In this document: one piece after another, positions 49,134 through 60,500 of the stretch
Layout: each line of letters opens with the position of its first letter
Numbering within the stretch: position 1 is the first letter of the stretch
Assembly (NCBI GenBank): GCA_011009095.1
Contig: VTPC01007248.1
Coordinates: 1-64,000 of the forward strand
Source of the DNA: Ignelater luminosus
Taxonomy: Eukaryota; Arthropoda; Insecta; Coleoptera; Elateridae
Direction: 5' to 3'
DNA: 64,000 nucleotides
The notes under the pieces: model-generated
The model's input: the letters and a program-made list of their open reading frames with translations, nothing else
Told to the model about the DNA's origin: nothing
Database searches by the model: none
Translations under genes and position numbers: made by a program

Positions 49134-49266
49134 AGTTCTTATTTATATTCAAGATTCCTCTTGATCCACCTTCGCCTACGGTACTTTGAACTAGGCTGCT
49201 GGCAGGATTTATTTTACTTAGCAGTTGATCTTCAAATCCATTTTCTACCACAGCAGTCTGCACTTA
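49134..49266. repeat. Dispersed repeat family 1, copy 3
   Basis: Matches the right two-thirds of copy 2 (CTCTTGATCCACCTTCG, CTAGGCTGCTGGCAGG, CAGTTGATCTTCAAATCC). The minus-strand frame 49263-49033 contains ENGFEDQLLSKINPASSL, which recurs in degenerate form in the other copies. This suggests the repeat derives from a short coding segment. Confidence 0.55.
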
Positions 49267-49269
49267 GAG

Positions 49270-51500
49270 TAAGTCAGTATCAAATCCATATTACTAGGCG
49301 TAGAACATTTCTAGACCGAAAGAGTTTATACGCGCACCTGTAACAGCCACGAACCCGTCAATCGCGTGAATATAATCTGAGTAAAGTCGAAGTGTACGCG
49401 GTCGGATACTAAAACTGGTCTGCTTTATACCAAATGCATTTATTTCTCGATAACGATATGCTGACTAGCGACGTTTAGTTTTCTTTCGCAGTAATTTTGT
49501 GCTATTAGTAGAATTGGCATGATTAAAATATAATGATTAAAATAAAGCGAAATAAAAAATGTATTAACCTTAAATAACTGATAATTTGATCTTAACGTCT
49601 AATTGATGCATAAAATACGAATACGCCCAAACTGTTCATCAACACTTGATAGTATATTTATGTTCTAAGGTTACATATTACATACCGCAACATACATTTG
49701 AATGAGTCTTAATTAAACAATCTGATAGCAGATATGGTTTTAAGTAATTTGATACCAATCAGGCAAATATTTACACCCAGAGTTTTGAGACTGGTGTCTT
49801 AAGTACCTCTCGGAAAAAAAAGATACCAAGTTGATACGTAGATTGTACTTCCAATGGACTTAATTAACTGCTTTACAGTAGCTAAAGATAATTTCAGCAA
49901 ACAAGATTAAATTTCCTATCATTATAGTTATCTCTTAAAGAAACAAAGGTATAGACAAGGAGACTTTTAATGTGTTTTACAGAAAGATGGAATCTACCAA
50001 TACCAGTAAGTTCAACAAAACATCGTAAATGAGATGATTTAGGGCATATTAAAAATCTGATTTATTGAATATTGGACCATTTCTACGACTTTTCAACAAA
50101 TTCATTAAAAGCTATACACGGTCTTTTATTTTACAGAATCCTACCGATAATAAAAGGGTAATCAAATGTTTAGGTTTACGATGTTATGCAACCATCAAAT
50201 ACGTCTTATACTCTTAGATGGAATCTAATGTGGTACAATTTCAGATAAACGTAACGTAAAATTAATTTTGCAAATTACTTTTACGAAACAAAGAAGAATG
50301 TTGGAATAATAATACACAGACAAAGAAAATTACATCATCAACTGAGACATAGTTTAGGGTACGGGTGTAATTTGGGTTGCATACACAAAAAGTACATGTT
50401 TATCAAATAATTATTTCAATAAAAAAAATAGGAAGAACGCAGAAAAAAGTCAATTAAATAAACGCTTAGTATTTTAATAATACGATAGTATGAATTACTG
50501 ACCTCTGATGTATACGCACCAAAAGTATAGTTGTCGCGTGAAAATAAATAATTTAGTTCAGTTGGAGTTCTCAAAGAAAATTGTGAACATATTGAAAGTG
50601 GAACTCATGAATAATATATTTTCATAAAATATTAATAAAAGTGTTGATTTTATAATGAAGTGTTGTGTTGATTTATATACAATTATCGCTGTTTCTTTCG
50701 TTTTACAAACTTGTATTCAGTTTGAGTTCTTGATTAAAATCAATTTAAATACTATTATATAAAATAAATGAATTATTCACAAAAGATAATTCTATATTGC
50801 TGCATCGCACAAATGGCAAGTCTTTAAATAATAACTAAAAGAAAAAAAATACTAAATACTACTACCTCTTTTCAACTATCTTTAATAGGTATGTATACAT
50901 CCCAGGATAATGTAGGTAATTTATCACAAAAGTCTATTAAATTGACATATTATTCAGCAAAATTAAAACCAATTAGGACTCTTCACATTAATTCGACGAA
51001 TGGTGACTGTTAATACTGGATTTCTGATATTACTATTTGTTTAATTTAAGCTTATCAGTGCCACGTAATCACTTGTGCATTATTATTATTATTAATTTTA
51101 TTTAATCACCTTCAGCTTTATGGCGTGCAGTACTAACGGCGATTTAAAATTTTCGCATATTATTATTATTGTTATTATTATGCAAATAAATTTTTCTCTT
51201 TTCTCTGGTTTATTAATTGAAAATTTAGAATATGTATGTCTGTGTTTTAACAACTAACAATGTGCAAATAGTTATTTATTATTATAATAATTATTATTTC
51301 TGAGTTTAATTTAGCCATCTTATTGTATTGCAATCTCGTTTCTATCCAAGAAAGAAATTTAGGTACCTAACGAATGAATTAGATCTTATTCAACACCCAA
51401 AATATGAAGAATGTATGTAGTTTTTTAAATTTTCTTCCATCGTCGCTTCCAGTCTGCTATTTTCTACATTTACATCATGTTTCTGTAAAAAACCTCTTCG
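49270..51500. other. Intergenic AT-rich DNA, no gene seen
   Basis: No coding content was recognised. Short ATT repeats occur near 51080 and 51160. The right end lies in the 3' flank of the minus-strand gene. Confidence 0.5.
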
Positions 51501-51504
51501 TCAT

Positions 51505-51510
51505 TTTATT
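51505..51510 (-). terminator. Possible poly(A) signal of the minus-strand Ser/Pro-rich gene
   Basis: TTTATT on the + strand (AATAAA on the minus strand) lies about 35 nt past the stop codon at 51546-51544. Other hexamers occur further downstream, so this choice is tentative. Confidence 0.4.
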
Positions 51511-51543
51511 CATTACTAATTATTCACGACGTACCTGTAATTG

Positions 51544-54500
51544 CTACGAGGACGGATCCGGCCCTTTAGGGACAAAATTCGGTTGTCTGGATGTTGAAAC
51601 AACCACTGGAGTCGGGGTGTGCAGAAGTAGTCGGGTTTCTTCAGTTGGAGAATGATCCATGGGTGGTGGTGGTGGACATATGTATAATGGTAAATCACGA
51701 ACACTACCACTGCACTCTTTTAGTTTATGATCGATCACATATTCACTTTGTCTATCTTTGGATATAATATCGTCGAGTAAAAACAAAGGAGATTTTAAAG
51801 TTCGCGTTTTATCTAAGTCGTGTTGACTTGAAAGAGGAAGAGATTTAGTGAGAGTTCTCTGCGGACGATGCTTGACAGGTGGTGACGATAAACGTTTGCT
51901 CGGTGATGAGTACTCGCTTCCTGAACCCACGTCTATGCCAGAAGTACTATCCGATATGAGACGTTCGCTTTCCGGATCCCCGTTACGGTGACTTCCGCCA
52001 TCAGATTTCTTTAGAATTGACTTAGAACGGCGGTGATGGTCCAACTGTGAACTAGTTCGACTGTCCATAGAATCTACGGACAGGGAAGATTTGCTACCAC
52101 CATTTTTGCCTATGGATAAAATAACTTAATATTCTCATATTAATTTTCAATTGACACACCGAAACTAAACTAAAAGAGTAAGGTACAGAAATGTTAGATC
52201 ATTCTACAAACAATGCAGTTTTTCATAAAATAAATTAAAATTATATCAGTTTGCTGTATTGCCTATGTTGAACTATAGTTCAATGAAATGTTTGTCATCG
52301 ACCGAAGCGCAAAATAAGTACTCAGATTAAATTTTAATATGCTGTCATGAAAATTGACGTCTTGTCAAATTATAGAGTTACATCACTTTCCTTTTGCCTA
52401 AATTACCATCTATGTTGGTAGAATCAAAGTTCTATCACTAAGGCTATAGCCCTTCATTGGTCGATCCAAGCAAAATTAGGCAAAAGTCGTTTAACACCTA
52501 AGAAGCTAAGTAACCAACCAGTCTACTGTCTTGTTGTCAAGACAAATTTTAATTTCAAACAAAATCTTAATTTTTGGCTTCTTTTCGATTTTTTAGTCTG
52601 TCCATATTAAAACAATTATTGATTGACTTTGATCTTTTACAATTTTCAGTATGAAATCTGAAATTGTGTCAATGATTTTTCGGTTTTGTCTACTTTTGCA
52701 GAATGGTATTTTAGCTTGTTAAGTAAATTACTACTAACCAAGATGATTTAAGTACATTTCATAAATGCTATAGTTTAAATCTTATTGATATTTGACGCTT
52801 AAGACGCTAGCGATTTTTACTCAAAGGTTGGCAGAAAGTAAGGTATTAGTAGATAAAAAAGATAGTAACAAAACAATACCCAAATCAAATGCCTTTCAAT
52901 TCCTCTAACTTCTTCAAAGACTTATACTACTGAATTCCTATACATAGTGGTGTTTAGAGTGTTGTGATTCCGACTTAAAACGTGTCGGATTTTTAGGCCA
53001 AAATTTATTACTTACTTATTTTGTATTGTGAAATTTAACACAGTCGAAACTCATTTGTAATTGATTTTTAATGAGAGATGTAGAGTAATCAGTGTGGACT
53101 GATATCTCAAAACTCTATCTAACTCTGTAAGTCACTTATCAATACACTAAAGCTACGTTTACTATTAGTGTTAAATCAGAGACCATAAATATATTCCTAG
53201 AGTTTAGTTTTGTGTTCTTTTTCACAGCGTTAGATTCCTCATCAAGAACTTTTTCCTTTTCTTTTTTGCTCGAACTGTGCAGATTCCACCATGAAACCTA
53301 TTCTTCTTTTTTTTCTCCAATTTGCTTCATTTCTTGGATTATACAAACTCTGTTCACTTTCTTTCTTCTATAGGTCAAGTATTATATCCTGTACAGAACC
53401 TATTTTATTACCTTTCTTCTTTTGTATAAATTACCTAGATTCTACCTGAGATCTATTTTTCTTTTTTTCTTCCATTTGTTTCATTTTTTGGATTGTTTAG
53501 AGCACATTCAGAGTCCATCTTTCTTCTTTTTGTTGGCCAAATGTGCAGGTTCCATGGAATGGAATTTATCTTTCTATTTTCTCTATATTCTACCATCCAT
53601 TCAAACTTGATTCTGATTCTATATTCTTGGAAATCTCATCTGGGATCTGTTTTTATTCCTCCTTGTTTAAGCTTTCTCTCCTTGTTCTTGTCCTATTTCG
53701 CATTGTTGCTTAGCAGTTCTTAAATAAACCATAAATTGTCAAAAGTATTATATTAATATTACGTCACCTTGGTCCAAATAATTTTTCCATATTAACCACC
53801 AACTGATGAACACTACGAGCTTGCTATTCATTTTATCAAAACATACAGTAGTAACTTCAAGATTATAAGATCAAATTTTCTCATCAGTAGACATGGAGCG
53901 TATCGTTAATATCAACTACGATGACATGTTACGAGATCATAAAGTCTTTTTTCAATTTAGAATTTTATTATTTCTAGCATGTATGAAAAACTGCATTGTT
54001 AATAAAAAGAAACAACTTGATATAACAATTAATGACTACTTACCAGATCTAGATCCGCTCAGAGCATGAAGGCCAAAAAGATGCTGATTAAATATTCTAG
54101 AAGCTGATGCAAAACCTTTAGTTGGAATAAATGAAGATTTCTTGGTATTTCGTTTGCCCTCTAAACTTTCTTGAGACTGTCGATCTAACCCAAACCTCGT
54201 TCTAGGTCGACTAGTCTGCAACACCAAAAAGAAAATTTAAAATTCACTGTATTCTAATACGATAACAAAATTTTTAGTCTATTTAAGGTTCTTTTTTATT
54301 TAAATTGATTGTTACCTGCTGAAATCGTGTTTTTCTATGTTTTGGTTGTGGAGAGTCATTCAGACTAACTCTGCTTCCTCGATCAATACCTCCAAATCCT
54401 CTATAGCTTTCTTCAATGGGCGTGGTACCTAAGCTCCTCAAACCAGTATCACCGGACGCAGATTTTTTCACTGCTGTTCCTAACCCGATACTGGGAGCAG

Positions 54501-57500
54501 GAATGGTAGGACTATTATCGCCACTTTTATCCAACGGATTTACATACAGGTTGCTATCGATTGCGCACGACGGATCTGCTATGTTCGAAGTTAGATCTCC
54601 TTGTGAATGGTAAGGGTGCGTGTTGCAACTAGCGAAAGTGTCCGAACTGTCCATACTACCCATATCCGCGTTGTTATTGTTGTTGTTGTTATTGTTATTA
54701 TTGTTTATGACTGGTTTTAATTTGACATCGAAATCCCCAAACGGATTGAAGGTTTCACCTGCTCCAGTTTTTAATGTTTTCATTTCTAAACAAACTGGAT
54801 TTCGAAAATCACTCGTTCCCAAAGGCATCAAGTTTTCTGCATCGACGAATTCTTTGTAGTCCTAGAGAAATAATCACAGTTGTAAAAACAATCGTTATTG
54901 TAACTGCATCTTTTTAATACAAATACATATTTTGAAATAATGCATTTAGTTCTTTTAATTAGTAATATGTATTTGTTATAATAGCATTGCCTATTGTGTT
55001 GAATTTAAAGTATGCACAAACTGAGAAGGAAGACTTAATCTTCTGAAAACAAAACTATTTAGTAAGTTCTTTATAAAAACGGCATAAAAGAGCTGAAAAG
55101 TAGTTCAAAACCTCACTGGTCTAAAGAAAATAAAGTTAATAATTTATATTTTCATATCGTAGCTGCTTATCCTTCTGTAAGATAGAAAAGTTATTCAGTT
55201 ATTTTTAGGGCCAGTTTTGTTTGTTACAATAAATTTTGTTTTTATGTTTTTCATGTAAATTACATATTAAGTCGTAACACACGATACGCACTAATAGTAG
55301 AGTGGTATAGGTAGGTCCAGAATCACTCTGCGGTTTGTGATCGTCGAGGAGCGAGATGGAGCTGAGTTGAAATTCATAGAATAAAACATTTAATGTTCTT
55401 GCTTTTTTTTATTTATTTATTTTCAATTTTTTAAATTTCAACAATGATATTTGAATATCCATAAGCATCCATTAGACTAGTCAGTTCAAACTGTAGAAAC
55501 AGCTTCTAATTTAATATAAGAAGAAAGCTAAACACAGACTCGTTTGTTATTTCTTGACAAGACTAAGAGGAAATGTAGGTAAAACTATATATTGTGGATA
55601 CAATTATTGATATTACTTATAGTAAAATTTATTTTGTATCATCAAATTGAACGATAGATATAAAGCAATTACTAAGCAAAACCATGATTGGAATTTCTCT
55701 AGATTCTATGAAAAGAAACTGAATTCTTTCAAGTACTAGAAAGTTACTTCTGTTTCAGAAATAGACGACCCTGTATAACTTAAGGCATTTGGAATTCGCA
55801 TTAATATATTTCAACGCCGATTTGATTTTTTTCTAGTTATAAATTATTTATCAACCTAGACGGCTGAAACGCAAATAAAACAAAATTGAGAAAGGTAAAG
55901 GCTGAAATATTAATGTAACTGTAAAAAGTAAATGGGTTGCAATAAAAAGTTAATAAAAACAGCGAGGAAACGAAAAATTTCAAACAAGACAATTAGAGAA
56001 TATAAAAATAAATCATAAAAGCGTAAGAATAACAATAACATTATCAAAACAAGAAGAAGAAGCTAAGAGAAATATTCGTTTAGTCAAACAAGATATACAG
56101 AGTGTCTATAAACAACTGTATGCACAGAAATAACATAATTTCAAGGCAAACAGGTTTAATTAATTAATTGGATTGACTTGATGTAATTTAATTAATTAAT
56201 CTTCCTTCTCCGATAGTGCATTTATTAATCAACATTTTAATGTGTTTGTGTTAGTAAAAACTCCTAAAAATATCATATTCTGTTTCTATTTTAAATACTA
56301 TAAAAAGGGATATAGTAGTAGATAATGTAGAAAATTAGGTACACATAACACATATAGATATTTAAAAAAAGATATGACTAATCTACAACAGTGCATTAAT
56401 GAACGAGGCAATATTTAAAAAATTTACTACGTGCAGACGTGATTTTTATCTAAGCTTAGCGTGCAAAATTTATATTTAAAACATTTACAAACCTTTAAAT
56501 AATTTTCTGTTTTTACAACAACTGTTATGTGTAACTGTTCTTTTATTTTTAGTTTTTAATTTCAAGTTTAATTTTAAAAGATGAAAATTTGTTGAAATGT
56601 TTTTTATTTCGAAATGAGTGTCTGCTTGTGTAAAAATATTAAAATCATAATAAAACCAAACGAAATAGACAAAGTACAAACAAGTCACAAAACAATCAAC
56701 TTCATGTAAAAAGCGCAAGTTGAGACAGAGAAATGTTAAGTTTTGATTAGGTTTTTTTTGTAGCTGAAAGAAAGAGAGTAGTGAAATATGGTTTAGTCAT
56801 AGGATCGGCGTATGATTTGTTTTATCCCGACACTGATTACCAGAGGGAGAACTCACCTGGTGTTAACGTTTGAAAGTAGAAATGGCAATGGAAACGCTAC
56901 TACACATTTTTGGCACGAAGTGGAATACATTCCCCCCGGCATCTTCCATCTTTACATTCCTGTAACGCAGTATACTACGCTCAAATAATTCGATTTTTGA
57001 AATTTGTAACCCATCAAGAGCTTTTGTATGTATTAACAATAAGCTCTCTCTATATGTTTTTTAGTTTTTGATGAAAATGTTAGACACAACACGGATGATA
57101 AACAAAACAAAAAATTAACTAAAAACACAACAGAACTGGAAACTAAAAGCATAGAAAGAGTGGTGTATTTATGGTGTATGAAAACAGTGCGTTTTCTTGA
57201 TAGTAAGATGTTAGATTCGATTTGTCCTGTAATTTTGTTTAATGAATCTATCAAATAAGCTACTGGGAACTTACAGTCTAGATTCTCCCTGTAGTTTGGT
57301 TGATAGAACACTTACTGGTCTTAAATCCAAAATTTCAAGTAAATTTTGAATTCACGTAGTAGTTGTCCCTTCTAAACTTCTAATTGTAACTTTATTTAAA
57401 AAGAAAGCCAATGAAGAGCATGGTCACTACATAGACATGAACATTTTATTGGAGGTGAAACATGCACATAGACATACAGAAATATTTGAAAGCAGTTAGC

Positions 57501-60500
57501 GTTTTACTCTTATTTTGATATCTTTTTATATTTTAAGCAATACAGAGAGGATCGTTCATAAAGTAAAGCAACAATATATCAGCTAAAAACCTTCAATAAA
57601 AATTTTACTGAAGACTTAGCTATAAAAACGTTACACTCTTCTTGTAAACAAAACGCTTATGTATACCAAGCTATAAATGAGACGGTGAAATAAAACTTCA
57701 TTCCGCTCATAAAAGGCTGTAAGTTACTCAAAGGTTTTTGTAACTAAAATATAAAGTTATAACACAAAATACCGAATAGTGTAACATCAGAGTGGCACAG
57801 GTTGGTCCAAAATCACTTTGTATCTTGTGATCCTCGAAGGACGGAAGCTGTATGTACGTCTAGAGTTGAGCTGAGATTTGTATTTTTTGTCAGGTGAGTT
57901 TTCCAAATTTTGAAAATATTGCTTAAGTTGCGTGGTTGGCAAATTTTAGAAATCCTTGATTTATGGTTTACGTCCACTCAAAACTTCAGTGGAAAGCTAT
58001 TCGTACCAATCTGCTTGCACCCCATACCCAAACGCTCTCTCCTACTATAGTCATTGGCTAAGTTACATTACAAGGCGAGAATCACAAATTAAAATTAAAT
58101 CAGAAACATGCTATAACTTTTGGAAGATTATAAGAAAATAATCAACTCACCAATAACGTTTGACAAGTCATATCCAAAGTCAAAGGAATGCACCTTCTTT
58201 GTTTAAAATTTTATCATATCTATTTGGCATTTTACATGTTTAAGTGAATTCTGGCAGATGCATCACCATCTAGATCTTCTCATGGGGCCTTACAGCTCTT
58301 TGCATTTTTGTAAGCTGATGTGCTCTTGTAGCTACCGTGATCGAAAAGTCCCAGACCTGCACTATCAAGAGTTACAGCACCGCAAGTTCATAAAAGCTTC
58401 CAGGTTATTTTAGGCTTTTAGGAATCGTACTCAAGTTTGAGTGTTTGAGTAGTCTTGAAGTTTTTCAAATCTTTATGAGGTCTGGTCTCTGCGAGATTTT
58501 TAAAATCTTGTGAGTCTCAATATCTTCTTTATGCGTACTCCTGCCGAATTCTTGTTACCTTTTTTCTCCTCCATAATTATACCTCTGGTAGACTATCAAA
58601 CAGTAGAAGTTGCATTTTGGTAGATCTCTTTTAATATGTGATCAAGGAGTTCAGACCTATTTTGCTAGCACCTACTTGTAGATTGTAGATTTTGCAGTTA
58701 GATTGATGATTTCGGATCACGTTTTCTTCAATTTTACATTTAGACAAATAAATAAAAAAGCTATAGAGTACGACAAGAATCTTCACGCTTGTTTTATTGA
58801 CCTGGAAAAGGCGCTTGATAGAGTACCGTGCCCCAAACTGTGGCAGGCTGTTAAAGAAAGAAATGTTGACCAAGGCCTTATAAGAAGGATCCAAGTATGT
58901 AACAAAAGTTGTATGAACTGTGTTAGAACCGGAAACTGTAGTTCAAATGAGTTCTATACCACAGTAGGAGTCCTACAAAAAGATATTATTAGCCCTCTTT
59001 CGTTTATAATTCTAATAGATGATATTCTAAGAAGCTGCAAACGCCTACGCAGATACTTCATTGGAAACTGGAGATTAAGAGCAATGAATATAAATGTTTT
59101 GCTTTACGCTGACGATTTAGTTCTGTTGGCAGATGCAAGCAAAAATCTCCAGTTCAATCTTAATTATGTAATACGCTACCTAAACAGAACATGAAACTTA
59201 GTGCGTTCAAGTGCAAGACAATGGTTGTATCGAGGCGACAGGTCACTCATAGAATCATAGCCTGCGGTGAGGTTTTAGAGTCAATGCAGCAAGTGATGGA
59301 AAAATAAACCACGAAATAAATTCCCGAACTGAAGCAGCAGGAAGAATGTTCTATTCGGTTAACTCAAAGTTCCTGCGAAATTGTGAAGTATCGGAAAAAA
59401 CGAAAATGTCTGTGTACAAGTCAACATTTTTAAGTCATGGGCACTTACAACTAAACACAACAACAGACTCCAGGCTCAAGAAATGGGGTTTTTAAGACGA
59501 GTTGCAGGCAGAACTAGAAGAGACAGGACACGCAGTTAAACTATTCAGGACTCTCTAAATAAGAATCATGTGATTGATTTAGTCCAAAGCTTCCAGCTAA
59601 GGTGGTTCGGCCATGTTGCCCGTATGGAGGACTCTCGATTTCCGAGACAGGCCATGGAGGCCAAGATCGAGGGTAGGCGTCCACGAGGAAGACTCAGAGT
59701 GATCTGGAAGGACAATATCAACAGCTTGTTGCTGAAGGGTGGCAATAATTGGTCAAACGCTCAGATGACTGCCTGCGACCGAACCCAGTGGAAAGCATTC
59801 TGCCACCGGCCTACACCTGACGGTAGAAGTGTCACTGACTAAGCAAGTAGTTTCCTTCAATTGATTAATCTCATTTATTTTAGATTTTGATATTATATTA
59901 GGCGATGGAAGTTTATATTTATACAAATGATATCTAGTAGCGATTACTGCATTTGAGTTTCATGTAATGTGCAGAGTTTCGACTTCAAGTAGGTCAAAAC
60001 TTGGTTGCTAGTAGTGCAGCCCCATTAATTTTGAGACTATTTCGTATAGCTTCAAACTGTTTCAGTGGTTGCTTCATACTTTTCATAGGCGCTTCAAGTC
60101 GTAATGAGACCATTTTAAAGACCTCTCTATCCATTTTTCATGAATGGTCTTATTGCAAATTTGTTAACTGTTTTGAAAGTAGTTTAAGATTATCCAGAGC
60201 ACTATTCAAGTGGACTGAATTAAAAAACTAAATAGTTATTCCCTTTTTGTTATCTCCCACTCAGGTTGTTTTATCAATTCTTCCATCTTGCTTCCAAGGG
60301 TTACTCAGTTAACAATTAAGTACAGATATATGGAAGTTCAACGTAAATGTGTCTGGTTCAGGTTAACAACAGTCCGTAACGACTGTCTAGTTTCTTGCTC
60401 AGACTTGTACAACTAAATTTCCAAAGCTTGAGAAATAGTCTTTGTTTTCATGATAAACATGCATTATAAGCTTTTGCCCATCAAGAAAGACAAGTAAATG

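Larger units (their letters stand above)
54862..58700. other. Long intron of the minus-strand gene, left part
   Basis: No gene was recognised. It contains two copies of dispersed repeat family 2 (listed separately) and otherwise AT-rich DNA. Frames at 56718-56485 and 57311-57033 (-) show no motif. Confidence 0.45.

Noticed and set aside
53422..53723. Phe/Ser/Leu-rich + frames resembling membrane segments
   Set aside because: They arise from T-rich low-complexity DNA inside an intron of the minus-strand gene.
54620..54859. Leu-repeat + frame
   Set aside because: Antisense of the Asn repeat in the real minus-strand exon.
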